NCBI GenBank assembly: GCA_012719955.1
Contig: JAAXZI010000180.1
Span: 1 to 55,001 of the forward strand
Reading direction: 5' to 3'
Origin: Phycisphaerae bacterium
Lineage (GTDB): Bacteria > Planctomycetota > Phycisphaerae > UBA1845 > PWPN01
Length of the DNA stretch: 55,001 nt
The notes beneath the pieces were generated by a model. It ran no database searches. It had not been told where the DNA came from and saw nothing but the letters and a program-made list of their open reading frames with translations. Position numbers and translations under genes: made by a program. The stretch's first letter is position 1. Each line of letters starts with the position of its first letter. Of the stretch, positions 7,135 to 15,536 are shown in pieces.

Positions 7135-9630
7135 TCACCAGCAGGCTGGGGGGACGTTCGCTCCGGCGAAGCAGGTCTTGAACACGGCCAAATCGGCCGC
7201 ATCCACGTCGGTGTCGGAGTCGAGGAGGGCGTCTGCGCAGTTTGGATCTGTCTGAGGATAACCCTGTCCGGTCAGGCAGACCTGGAAGTGCCCGAAGTCC
7301 TCCAGGTCTACGTCTCCGTCATGGTCGAAATCACCCGGGATGAACCGGCCAACCGCAATGGGGCGAGTGACGGGGCACGGGCCATCGACCGACGTGAGGG
7401 TCAGCGAGACGCTGTAAGTCCCCCACTTCGTATAAGTGTGCACCGGGTTCTGCTCGGCAGAGGTCTCGCCGTCGCCAAAGTTCCAGTGCCAGGCGGTCAC
7501 GCCAGGCAAACCCGTTGTATCGAAGAAGCTGACTTCAAATGGGGGTTCCAACGGGAGCGGGCTCGTGGCGAAGTCGGCCGGTGAGGCCGCCGGTTTGCTG
7601 ACCTGCACGGGCGCGGAGACGTTGCCCATGTGATCGAGCGCGAAGGCCGCATAGTAGTAGCTTCTGGAGCAGTCCAGGCCGGTGTGGAGGAAGCTGTCCG
7701 TTGAACCCGGAGCGGCCGGGCGCTCGCAGAGCAGATCGCCATCGGTGATAGCGGACGGCGGCGCGTCCGTGCGATAGCGGATCACCGTCCTGGCAAAGTC
7801 CGAATCCTGGGGATTGGTCCAGGACAGGATTGCCTCGCCGGGTGTGCGGGTTACCTGGAATGCGCTCGCGGGCGCGGGGCCGGTGAAGTCGCTGCGGTAG
7901 CGATAGTTGAACCGGCGGTTGGGGGCGCTGTCGCCGCTGATCGCGAACTGAATGATGTCAACGGGATTTTGAGGGTTATCGGCCCAGTGGAAGTCGAAGT
8001 TCGCCTCGGTGGAGCCGGCCATGCCGATGTCCGACCGCGGCACCCGGATCTCCATTTTGTTGCCGGACACTCGATAGTTGATGGAGCTCACGGTAGTCCA
8101 GTTGTGGCCGCCCGTGTTGCGTTTCAGCGTCGTCGTGGTACTGCTCGTGGCGGGGCTGTTGATCAGGTAGTCGTAGCCCTCCCAGCCGGTGGCCTTGTCC
8201 ATGTCGGCATCGATGTAGAGCAGCATCCAGTTCGAGCCAGTGTAGGAGGTGATGGCGGCGGCGGTCTCGGCGTAGAAGTAGACGTAGGTGCTGTCGCGGG
8301 CGACCTTCAGAACCTTGAAGTCGTTCCGCCCGGTGGTGTTGACGTACTGGCCGGCGGCGCCCCAGCCGGGATGGTTGCGGGCGAAGGTGTCCCCCACGGT
8401 ATCGCGGAACTCAGGGGTGACATCGCTCCAGTCGCTGAAGTCGCCGTCGATGGTGATGGTCTTGGCCGGGCCGGGGACCTCCAGCGGACGCACGCCCTTG
8501 TAGCGGCGGATGTTGGCGACCATCTGGTAGTAATAGTTGTCGGTGTGGCCACCCTTCATCGGCTCGATGTCGCGGCTGTATTCCTGGTTGTAGGCGTCTA
8601 CGAAGTACGTCTCCCCCGCCGGCAGCTTGCGGCCCAGGAAGTTCATTTGGCCGTCGCTGACGAAACGCTGAGCAACCCATTCGTTCCAGCCGGTGATGAA
8701 GATGAACTTCGGGTCAACCTCGAGGGCGCGGCGCCATTGTTCGGCGAAACAGAGGCCCTCGGCGGTTTTCCAATCTGCCTGGGCCGGCTGGGCATGATCG
8801 TGGAAGCTCCGGCCGATGTTGCTGGTGGGGTGCTGGGCGACGCAGACGGGGACTTGTTCGGGCACGCCGGGATCGTGCCAGCCGTAGGCCTGGGGGTAAT
8901 GGTCCAGCCACGGCCATTTGTCGCGACCGTCGCCGAACCAGCCGGTGCTCCAGGCCCACGACTCGCGGAAGGTAAAGAAGCTCTTGATCGGCTCGGAGAG
9001 GCCCGCGGAACTGGCCATCATGAGCGGCTTGCCCAGCCAGCGGAACCACAGGTCTGGATAGAGGTTCTTAGAGTAGAACTCGTTATAGAGCTGCGTGACG
9101 ACCGCGTCGGCGGACGTGTGGGCCAGGAAAGCGATCTGCGGCGTGGCTCCCCCGCTCTTGCGAATGGAGTCGTAGATGCTGCACAGTCTCATGTAGACCG
9201 ACGTGTAGGTGTACCCATTGGTGACGTCAAAAATGATGACGTCCACGCCGGCGTCGGCCAGCATGGAGCAGTGTTTTCGGATCACGTACTCGTCATCGGA
9301 GAAGTAGTATCCCAGCTCCGGCTCGTGCCAGTGGTGGAACGCGTAGAGCGGCCCCCACTGGGGGCTGGCGGGATTGGCTTCAAGGATCTTGGTGATGTCG
9401 TAAGGCCCGCCTGTGCTGTGCTGGCCCAGCCAGAGGAAATAGAAGATGCCGACGGTGCGGTCGGAGCGAGGCACCCCGCATTCGTCGTGGCCGGGGAGCT
9501 TGCGGCCCAAGGCGTCGGTGGCAACCCAGGTGTCGGATTTAAGGTCCCAGGTCTGGGCGTGGAGGAGCCCAGGGCAGACGACAAGTACGGCCCAAATGGG
9601 GCACAGTGGAAACAGGGACTTCTTGAGCAT
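7135..9630 (-). CDS. Secreted GH71/GH99-like glycoside hydrolase with FN3, PKD and dockerin-type modules
   Basis: This 831-residue protein has an N-terminal signal peptide ending near GLLHAQ. Residues about 45-400 form a WbsX/GH71-GH99-like alpha-mannanase-type barrel, with [12 protein letters not shown], a histidine-rich [11 protein letters not shown] segment, [15 protein letters not shown] and FITGWNEW. Residues about 410-590 resemble a DOMON/CBM9-type carbohydrate-binding module ([14 protein letters not shown]...). This is followed by a fibronectin III-like domain, a PKD domain ([11 protein letters not shown]) and a C-terminal pair of EF-hand-like dockerin repeats ([14 protein letters not shown] and [14 protein letters not shown]). 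It probably acts on an external alpha-linked glycan. The start is ATG 9630; a GTG directly before it is possible, and neither has a strong ribosome binding site. The modular order is seen directly; the substrate is inference. Confidence 0.85.
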   Translation of the reverse strand: MLKKSLFPLCPIWAVLVVCPGLLHAQTWDLKSDTWVATDALGRKLPGHDECGVPRSDRTVGIFYFLWLGQHSTGGPYDITKILEANPASPQWGPLYAFHHWHEPELGYYFSDDEYVIRKHCSMLADAGVDVIIFDVTNGYTYTSVYMRLCSIYDSIRKSGGATPQIAFLAHTSADAVVTQLYNEFYSKNLYPDLWFRWLGKPLMMASSAGLSEPIKSFFTFRESWAWSTGWFGDGRDKWPWLDHYPQAYGWHDPGVPEQVPVCVAQHPTSNIGRSFHDHAQPAQADWKTAEGLCFAEQWRRALEVDPKFIFITGWNEWVAQRFVSDGQMNFLGRKLPAGETYFVDAYNQEYSRDIEPMKGGHTDNYYYQMVANIRRYKGVRPLEVPGPAKTITIDGDFSDWSDVTPEFRDTVGDTFARNHPGWGAAGQYVNTTGRNDFKVLKVARDSTYVYFYAETAAAITSYTGSNWMLLYIDADMDKATGWEGYDYLINSPATSSTTTTLKRNTGGHNWTTVSSINYRVSGNKMEIRVPRSDIGMAGSTEANFDFHWADNPQNPVDIIQFAISGDSAPNRRFNYRYRSDFTGPAPASAFQVTRTPGEAILSWTNPQDSDFARTVIRYRTDAPPSAITDGDLLCERPAAPGSTDSFLHTGLDCSRSYYYAAFALDHMGNVSAPVQVSKPAASPADFATSPLPLEPPFEVSFFDTTGLPGVTAWHWNFGDGETSAEQNPVHTYTKWGTYSVSLTLTSVDGPCPVTRPIAVGRFIPGDFDHDGDVDLEDFGHFQVCLTGQGYPQTDPNCADALLDSDTDVDAADLAVFKTCFAGANVPPACW

Positions 9631-9782
9631 CACAGACCAACAGCTTACAGCTTGAGCAACTCCGCATCGCGACGACTTCTGTCATGATACGGAATTCCGT
9701 CGGCGGATTCCACATGGCTTGTGGCAGAAGGCGGGCAAGGGGTGCGTGACAACCTCGGCGGAGGCGGAGGAGCACGAATTCT

Positions 9783-9848
9783 GAGCCCGAAGCGCAAGCG
9801 AGGGCCGGCAAAGCCCGCTCAACAGTCCCTCGCTGGCGCTTCGAGCTC
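9783..9848. repeat. Inverted repeat, GAAGCGC(A/C)AGCGAGGG family
   Basis: GAGCCCGAAGCGCAAGCG at 9783 onward is mirrored by TCCCTCGCTGGCGCTTCG at 9826 onward, forming a stem with a short spacer. It lies in the 360-bp gap between the glycosidase gene and the sugar kinase gene, where no coding sequence is credible. Confidence 0.65.
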
Positions 9849-9918
9849 GATCGGCCGCTCGGGCTCAACCGGCTGTCGTCGTTCCTGTCATGGACCCAGA
9901 CGCCGGTACCATGCAAAG

Positions 9919-9988
9919 GGCGGGCAAGATGCCCGCCCACTGTACATCCAAGATGCAATCCTTCCAGAAGGCGGGCAGGATGCCCGCC
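9919..9988. repeat. Pair of GGCGGGCARGATGCCCGCC palindromes
   Basis: Two 19-bp near-perfect palindromes (8-bp arms, 3-nt loop) lie at 9919-9937 and 9970-9988. The second lies 8 bp beyond the stop codon of the sugar kinase gene (which ends at 9997 on the minus strand), so it could act in transcript termination or stability. Two more copies occur at 17793-17840. Confidence 0.75.
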
Positions 9989-9996
9989 CCCCGATA

Positions 9997-11085
9997 CTAC
10001 CGCTGGACGCGGGCCGAGCCGCCCTTGGCGAAGGCTTCGACCTCTTCCAGCCGGGCCATGGTGACGTCGCCGGGGAAGGTCGTCAGCAGCGCGCCGTGGG
10101 CCCAGCCCAGACGCAAGGCCTCTTCGGGCTTCCGGCCGGCGATCAGGCCGTAGATGAGACCGGCCGCGAAGCCGTCGCCGCCCCCGATGCGATCAAGCAC
10201 GTCGAGCTGGCACGTGGGGCTCACGTACCGCTGGCCGTCCAGCCACAGCACGGCCGCCCAGTCATGCCGGTTGGTCGAGTGCACCTCACGCAACGTCGTG
10301 GCCACCATCTTGATGTTCGGGAACTGCTCCACGACCCGCTCGATCATCTGGAAGAACGTCTCCGGATCGAGCTTGGACTGGGCCTTGACCGTGACCTCGG
10401 GGCCTTTGATGCCCAGGCCCTTCTGGAGATCCTCCTCGTTACCCACGAGGGCGTCCACGTTGCTGACGATCTGTCGCAGCGTCTGCTGGGCCTTCTGCTC
10501 GCCGCCCATGGATGCCCACAGCTTGACCCGGTAATTCAGGTCGAACGAGTTGATCGTGCCGGCCTTTTTCGCCGCCTGCATGGCTTCGACGATCACCTGC
10601 GAGGTGGTCTCGGACAGAGCCGCGAAGATGCCGCCGGAGTGGAACCAGCGAACGCCCTTCGCGAAGATCTCATCCCAGGGGAAATCGCCGGGTTTGAGCA
10701 GTGCACCGGCTTCGTTGGACCGGTTATAGAACACCACCGGCGGGCGCACGCCGCACCCGCGGTCGCTGTAGACCGTGGCGAAGTTGGGGCCGCGCACGCC
10801 GTCGTGTTTGAACATTTTGTAGAACGGCCTCACGCCCATCTCGCGCACGCGGGCCTGGATCAACTCGCCGATCGGATAATCCACCATGGCCGTCGCGATG
10901 CCGGTCCGCAGGCCGAAGCAGTCGGAAAGATTTGCGGCCACATTGTATTCGCCGCCGGAAACGTGAATCTCGGCCGAGCGGGCCTTACGGAATGGAATCA
11001 CTCCCGGGTCCAGCCGGTGAACGAGGGCGCCTAAGGAGAGAAAATCCAGCTCGCACGGGGTCTGTTTGATGTTCAAGCCTGCCAT
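9997..11085 (-). CDS. PfkB-family sugar kinase (2-keto-3-deoxygluconate kinase-like)
   Basis: This 362-residue protein has the ribokinase/PfkB fold. Seen are SGGEYNVAANLSDCFGLRTGIATAMVDYPIG near the N-terminus, a central FDLNYRVKLW motif typical of 2-keto-3-deoxygluconate kinases, and the C-terminal signature IGGGDGFAAGLIYGL. That signature carries the catalytic aspartate of the GxGD motif, here with Gly-Gly-Gly in place of Gly-Ala-Gly. It would phosphorylate a keto-sugar acid or related sugar with ATP in the cytoplasm. The ATG at 11085 is chosen over an upstream start at 11154 because CTGGAG lies 6-7 nt before it and the protein then opens MAGLNIKQTP. It is not in an operon. The exact substrate is not assured. 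Confidence 0.85.
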   Translation of the reverse strand: MAGLNIKQTPCELDFLSLGALVHRLDPGVIPFRKARSAEIHVSGGEYNVAANLSDCFGLRTGIATAMVDYPIGELIQARVREMGVRPFYKMFKHDGVRGPNFATVYSDRGCGVRPPVVFYNRSNEAGALLKPGDFPWDEIFAKGVRWFHSGGIFAALSETTSQVIVEAMQAAKKAGTINSFDLNYRVKLWASMGGEQKAQQTLRQIVSNVDALVGNEEDLQKGLGIKGPEVTVKAQSKLDPETFFQMIERVVEQFPNIKMVATTLREVHSTNRHDWAAVLWLDGQRYVSPTCQLDVLDRIGGGDGFAAGLIYGLIAGRKPEEALRLGWAHGALLTTFPGDVTMARLEEVEAFAKGGSARVQR

Positions 11086-11160
11086 GACGTACTCCAGAAT
11101 GATTATGCCAAAGGCAAAGAGATAAGCCGGGGGAGTCCTGATGTCAATGCCCAACGGATG

Positions 11161-11446
11161 TCAGTGACCAATGACCAGGCACCAATGACCAATGACCAGA
11201 GAGCAACGTCACCCTTTGGGCTCATTCGCCGTTGGGGCGTTATTCAAGCTTCCGCCAATCAGAAATCGCGAAAGGCAAACAGACGTGCACCGGTGGCCTG
11301 AATGTCCAATGTCTAATGACCAATGTCTAAAGGATGACGGAATTCCCAACGACTGATGACGAAGGAGAACGCCCCACGTTTAGACATTGGCCATTCAGTC
11401 ATTGGGGCTTCTTTAGACATTGGGATTTGGACATTGGTCATTCTCG
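11161..11446. repeat. Array of ATGACCAATG / ACATTGGTCAT direct and inverted repeats
   Basis: The first part (about 11162-11205) repeats ACCAATGACCA in one direction. The second (about 11300-11330) has AATGTCCAATGTCTAATGAC, mirrored from 11381 to 11442 by TTTAGACATTGGCCATT and TTGGACATTGGTCATTC. The mirrored part can fold into a hairpin of over 100 nt. It abuts the 3' end of pilT, and a related array lies upstream of pilT (12658-12779). No gene is seen in it. Confidence 0.7.
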
Positions 11447-12613
11447 CTATGTCCACCCGCTCTCCGAATCCGCCGGCAGCAGTTCAGGCAGATCGTCGTC
11501 CAGACCGACCGGCGGCACGCCCAGGGCGCGCAGGCCGGCAGGATTCTTCGCGTAGCGATAGGCCGTTGCAGGGGTGATCTTGCGCGAGCAGGCCAGGTGG
11601 GCAAGGCTCTCGTCGAAGGGACGCATGCCGGCGCTCTTGCCGGTCTGGATCAGCGAGTCGATGGTCTCGATCTTGTTCAGGCGAATGGCCGCGCGAACCG
11701 CGTCATTGGCGAAGAGCACCTCCAGGGCCAGCACGCGGCGCTCCTCCGGGTTGATGTTGGGCAGCAGCCGCTGGCTGATCACATAACGCAGCGACAGCGA
11801 AAGCTGGCCGCGAACGTCCTGGTGCTGGTCCACGGGGAAGACGTCGATCAGCCGGGTGATGGCGCCCTTGGCGTCCTGGGTATGCAGGGTAGACATCACC
11901 AGATGCCCGGTCTCGGCGGCGCTGATGGCCATCTGGGCGGTCTCGCGGTCGCGAATCTCACCGCAGAGGATCACGTCGGGGTCCTGCCGGAGAGCGTACT
12001 TGAGGCCCTCGGCGAAGCTGTCCACGTCGAGGCCTACCTCGCGTTGTGTAATCATCGAATGACTGCACGGCTCGAAGATGTACTCGATGGGCTCTTCGAT
12101 GGTGATAATCCGGCGATGCCCCGCGCGGTTGATGAGCTGCACGAGCCCGGCCAGCGTGGTGGTCTTGCCCGAACCGGTCACGCCGGTGATAAGCACCAGC
12201 CCGGAGGGCAGCGCCGCGATCCGCCGGGCAAGCTGGGCCGGCACGCCCATCCAGTCGAAGGAGGGGATGGCGGCCGGTATAAAGCGGAAACACGCCCCAA
12301 GGGCCCCCTGGTTGTGGAACACGTTGACGCGAAACCGAGCCGCCCCATCAGCCACCGGCAGTGCGTACGCGAAGTCGAAGTCCTTGCGGGACTCGCGGTC
12401 CTTCCTGAGATGGGCCGGGCACACGGCATCGATCAGGGCGGCCGTCATATTCCCATCGAGCGGTGCGTCACCCGCAGGCGTCAGCCGGCCATGGATGCGC
12501 AGCACGGCAGGATAACCGGCCACCAGGTGCAGGTCGGATGCCCCCAGCTCAATCCCACGGCGCAGCAGCGCCAGCAGAGTATTATCGGGCGACGTGGCAG
12601 AGGGTTGGTTCAT
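11447..12613 (-). CDS. pilT: Type IV pilus retraction ATPase PilT
   Basis: This 388-residue protein is close to the usual PilT length of about 350-380. Visible are the N-terminal GIELGASDLHLVAGYPAVLRI, the Walker A GVTGSGKTTT (residues 144-153), the Asp box RIITIEEPIEYIF, the Walker B-type LCGEIRD (216-222) and the His box AAETGHLVMSTLHT (232-245). The C-terminus has the SLRYVISQRLLP segment found in PilT/PilU. It would power pilus retraction or twitching, acting as a hexamer at the inner membrane. It stands alone, about 9 kb from the pilMNOPQ-like genes, with no pilB or pilC in the window. Inverted-repeat arrays flank it on both sides. No clear ribosome binding site precedes the ATG. PilU is the main alternative. 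Confidence 0.92.
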   Translation of the reverse strand: MNQPSATSPDNTLLALLRRGIELGASDLHLVAGYPAVLRIHGRLTPAGDAPLDGNMTAALIDAVCPAHLRKDRESRKDFDFAYALPVADGAARFRVNVFHNQGALGACFRFIPAAIPSFDWMGVPAQLARRIAALPSGLVLITGVTGSGKTTTLAGLVQLINRAGHRRIITIEEPIEYIFEPCSHSMITQREVGLDVDSFAEGLKYALRQDPDVILCGEIRDRETAQMAISAAETGHLVMSTLHTQDAKGAITRLIDVFPVDQHQDVRGQLSLSLRYVISQRLLPNINPEERRVLALEVLFANDAVRAAIRLNKIETIDSLIQTGKSAGMRPFDESLAHLACSRKITPATAYRYAKNPAGLRALGVPPVGLDDDLPELLPADSESGWT

Positions 12614-12657
12614 GTCAAGTTAATACCAGCGCCAAAGCGAAGGGTTGCGAAAGAAGG

Positions 12658-12779
12658 CCTAATGTCTGAAGAAGCCCCAACGACGAAAGCCCTAATGACC
12701 AGCAGAGAACCGCCGTTGCAGGCACCTTAGTCATCAGGGCATGAGACATTCTTCAGACATTCAGTCATCAGACATTCAC
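12658..12779. repeat. Inverted-repeat array upstream of pilT
   Basis: AATGTCTGAAGAAGCCCCAA near 12661 is the reverse complement, with a few changes, of TTGGGGCTTCTTTAGACATT near 11402. The right part (12730-12778) carries CATCAGGGCATGAGACATTC and TTCAGACATTCAGTCATCAG, mirroring its left part. It thus belongs to the same family as 11161-11446, in opposite orientation across pilT. Confidence 0.65.
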
Positions 12780-12788
12780 GACGGGCAC

Positions 12789-13016
12789 CTACGCCACCAG
12801 CTCATACACGACCAACAGCCCGATTCCCACCAGGTACATGCCAACCACAATGGTGACCCAACTCACCAGCGCGGCCCAGGGAATATCGCGGACCCGTTCG
12901 CACTTGGTGGTCTTGTAGACCACGCTGACCGCCAGGCATAACGGCAGGAGCATCAGCATCTGCTGCCATCGGGCCAGGGAAGCCGGTTGCAGGAACAGAG
13001 CCAGCATGTCGCTCAT
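12789..13016 (-). CDS. Small two-helix membrane protein
   Basis: This 75-residue protein has two hydrophobic segments (about residues 18-35 and 47-72) joined by a short charged loop, KTTKCERVRDIPW. Its ATG at 13016 overlaps the stop codon of the DUF6677-like gene by 4 nt, indicating translational coupling. It forms the last gene of the operon 13736-12789. It is not recognised as a named family. The context suggests a membrane partner of the preceding protein. Confidence 0.75.
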   Translation of the reverse strand: MSDMLALFLQPASLARWQQMLMLLPLCLAVSVVYKTTKCERVRDIPWAALVSWVTIVVGMYLVGIGLLVVYELVA

Positions 13017-13480
13017 GAGCCACCTGCTTTCGGAGCCCGTGGCGGGGCGGGACTGGTCGCCGGCACGGTGGGGTGCTCCGCCCGTACCAGCACGTCAAAG
13101 ATGATCAGGATGTTCAGCATCCCGCAAATCGCGGTGTAGACGACGGAGATCTCTTCCTCCCGGCCATAGGCGATCCGGGTCGTCTCCAGACCCGGCGGCG
13201 GGCTGGGTATGTTATGGCTGATGGCCAGGGTGGCCAGCGTGTGCCCTCCCGCGCAGATCTGGCCCAGAAACCACAACCACCGCTGCTCGGGATTGACCGT
13301 GTTCTTCACGCCGCCGATGGCCACGCCCGTCCAGAAAGTGAGCGTGATGACGACGATCAAGATGATCCCGCGAACCCGCTCGCCGATGAACAGGTGCCCC
13401 GCGCCGGGCAGCAACCAGGATAGAAACCCGGCAACAGGCCCGCGGATCGAAGGGGGAAGTGTGGCTGCTGGAGATTTCAT
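13013..13480 (-). CDS. DUF6677-like membrane protein
   Basis: This 155-residue protein starts at ATG 13480 (MKSPAATLPPSIRGP), 13 nt after the fmdB-like gene ends. It contains AGFLSWLLPGAGHLFIGERVRGIILIVVITLTFWTGVAIGG, a pattern I associate with the planctomycete DUF6677 family (a TM2-like 'LxPGaGHxyxG' segment). More hydrophobic helices follow near residues 65-85 and 110-130, and the tail is proline-rich. The TM2-like hairpin suggests an inner-membrane protein; no reaction can be assigned. It overlaps the following small membrane protein gene by 4 nt. Confidence 0.75.
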   Translation of the reverse strand: MKSPAATLPPSIRGPVAGFLSWLLPGAGHLFIGERVRGIILIVVITLTFWTGVAIGGVKNTVNPEQRWLWFLGQICAGGHTLATLAISHNIPSPPPGLETTRIAYGREEEISVVYTAICGMLNILIIFDVLVRAEHPTVPATSPAPPRAPKAGGS

Positions 13481-13493
13481 CAGCTCATTCTCT

Positions 13494-13736
13494 CTAAAGT
13501 GGGGGCTGCATGCCACATGCCCCGGCCTGGCTGCACTTGCAACATGCTGACGGCAGGGCCGGCGGCGGTGGCCCGGGCTTCAGGCTCGCCTGGTGCGCGG
13601 CAAACACACTCAGCCGTTTCTGCACTTTCCCGCTCTTGCAGTGCGGGCACACAACCGCCGCTTCCGCCTCCGCCGACTGAACCAACTCTTCAAAAGCGTG
13701 ATCGCATGCGCTGCACTGATATTCGTAAATGGGCAT
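13494..13736 (-). CDS. FmdB-family zinc ribbon protein
   Basis: This 80-residue protein opens with the family signature MPIYEYQCSACDHAFEELV and has a second CPHC pair, so four cysteines can bind zinc. The FmdB (CxxC_CxxC_SSSS) family is linked to regulatory roles but is poorly understood. The C-terminal tail adds five further cysteines (SACCKCSQAGACGM), which is unusual. The start at 13736 is supported by AGGAGG about 6 nt upstream and by the family N-terminus. It is the first gene of a three-gene minus-strand operon with a candidate promoter at 13770-13798. Confidence 0.87.
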   Translation of the reverse strand: MPIYEYQCSACDHAFEELVQSAEAEAAVVCPHCKSGKVQKRLSVFAAHQASLKPGPPPPALPSACCKCSQAGACGMQPPL

Positions 13737-13769
13737 CCCATGCCTCCTCAATCCATGATTGAGCGGTGA

Positions 13770-13798
13770 AGTATAGATTTCATTCGCGCCCAACGCAA
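13770..13798 (-). promoter_or_regulatory. Candidate sigma-70 promoter for the fmdB-like operon
   Basis: On the minus strand TTGCGT (13793-13798) and TATACT (13770-13775) are separated by exactly 17 bp. They lie 34 nt upstream of the fmdB-like ATG. Confidence 0.45.
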
Positions 13799-14000
13799 GG
13801 CAAACCAGGGGTGGCCGGCGCCGGCAGGTTCTTCGGCCGGAGGTATACCAAGGACGACAGAATCGCCCTGTCGGCTGCAGATGATGTTTTTTGAGTGCGC
13901 CGGACAAGCCGGACAACTTGGCCCCCTGCCGGGGATCGAGGCGATGCCGGGTTGCAGGGCCGCGTCTCTCGATCCGATCGCCTGCCGAAGCGAACCACGA

Positions 14001-15293
14001 TCAGCGCCGCCGGCGGCGGGCCGGCTTGAACCGGGCTGCCAGCGTCTTGGGCCTGGCGGGCGTCGCGGTCGCAGGAGCGGCCGTGACCGGCGCAGGCGCT
14101 GCGCCGGCCTCGCAGGTCGAGAAGCCACGTCCGTAGAAGTCCCCTGGCGGCGGCCGGGACACGAACCCCTCGATCCGCTCCTGGGGTATTTCTTTGTTGA
14201 TGAGCTGCTCGACGGCGGTAAGCTGCGCCCCCTGCTCGCGCGTCACCAGACTGATGGCTTTTCCGAACGACCCCATCCGGGCGGTCCGCCCAATACGGTG
14301 GACATACACGTGCGGGTCGTCCGGCATGTCATAGTTGATAATGTGACTGATGCCCTGCACGTCGATCCCGCGAGCCGCCAGGTCGGTCGCGATCAGCAGC
14401 TTGATGTGGTGCTTGCGAAACTTGTCCATGACGCGTTCGCGCTTGGCCTGCACCAGATCGCCGTGGATCTCCCTGGCGCTGACCCCATCCGCATGGAGTC
14501 TTTTGGCCAGCTTACGGGCGCCGTGCTTGGTATTGCAGAAGATGATCGCCAGCCGGGGATCTTCCTTCTCGAGTATGAGGGTGAGCAGCCGGTACTTGTC
14601 CCACGGGTCCACGGTCATGTAGACCTGCGTGACCTCTTCAACGGTCAGCTCATCGCGCGACACGTTGACCTCGAGCGGATCATTCATGTACTGCGCGGCC
14701 AGGTGCTTGATCTCATCATCGAGCGTCGCGGAGACGAAGATGGTCTGATGCGGGGTCTTGACGTAGGAGAGGATGTAACGGATGTCATCCCGGAAGCCGA
14801 TGTCCAGCATCCGATCCACCTCATCCAGCACCACGAACCGGATTTCATCGAACGACAGCGCTCCCCGGCCCATGAGATCCATCACCCGCCCGGGCGTGCC
14901 CACGCAGATGTGCGGACGGCGGCCCAGCAGATGCAACTGATGTTTGATCTTCTGACCGCCATAGATGGGGACGATGCGAATCTCATCGGCGTCGCACATC
15001 CGCCGAAGTTCAGCAGCGACCTGCACGGCCAGTTCGCGCGTCGGTACGAGGATCAGCGCTTGCAGCCGTTTCTCCAGCTCTATGCTCTGAAGAATGGGCA
15101 GACCAAAGGCGGCCGTCTTGCCCGTCCCTGTACGGGCCTGCCCCATCACATCACGTCCCTGAAGGATGAGGGGGATGAGTTGCCGCTGAATCTCGCTGGG
15201 TTCAACAAAACCGATTTTCTGCAAGGCCCGCAGGCGGGGAAGATCCACGCCCAGTTCCGCAAAAGCAGCGGGCAAATTACGTTGTCTGTGCAT
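14001..15293 (-). CDS. DEAD-box-family ATP-dependent RNA helicase with DEVD motif II
   Basis: This 430-residue protein shows the full set of DEAD-box helicase motifs: Q motif (ALQKIGFVEPSEIQRQLIP), motif I ARTGTGKTAAF, Ia PTRELA, TPGR, motif II DEVD, motif III SAT, IIFCNTK, motif V ATDLAARGID and motif VI HRIGRTARMG. Motif II reads DEVD instead of DEAD. The alanine position is not catalytic, so activity should persist. The C-terminal tail of about 45 residues is Ala/Pro-rich and ends in PARRRRR, a basic RNA-binding-type tail as in RhlE/CsdA-like proteins. A role in RNA structure remodelling, ribosome assembly or cold adaptation is likely from the family. It is monocistronic and has no strong ribosome binding site at its ATG. 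Confidence 0.92.
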   Translation of the reverse strand: MHRQRNLPAAFAELGVDLPRLRALQKIGFVEPSEIQRQLIPLILQGRDVMGQARTGTGKTAAFGLPILQSIELEKRLQALILVPTRELAVQVAAELRRMCDADEIRIVPIYGGQKIKHQLHLLGRRPHICVGTPGRVMDLMGRGALSFDEIRFVVLDEVDRMLDIGFRDDIRYILSYVKTPHQTIFVSATLDDEIKHLAAQYMNDPLEVNVSRDELTVEEVTQVYMTVDPWDKYRLLTLILEKEDPRLAIIFCNTKHGARKLAKRLHADGVSAREIHGDLVQAKRERVMDKFRKHHIKLLIATDLAARGIDVQGISHIINYDMPDDPHVYVHRIGRTARMGSFGKAISLVTREQGAQLTAVEQLINKEIPQERIEGFVSRPPPGDFYGRGFSTCEAGAAPAPVTAAPATATPARPKTLAARFKPARRRRR

Positions 15294-15536
15294 CGAGTTG
15301 CCAATTCATAAAGGTACAGCACGTACGACTGACGGCCCGGCCGGTCCGTCGCATTCCAAACCGACTCGTAAATGTCGAATTCTAGCGTGCTTGTAAGCGC
15401 TACGCCAGAGGCGAATGAACAATCCTGCCGATGCGAGGCGGACCCGCCCCTGGAGCACGCCTGACGGGCGCTGCAACCGGGTCAGCAGCGGCCGGCCCTC
15501 TTGACCAGAACCCCGTCGCGCCGATACTGTCCAGCC

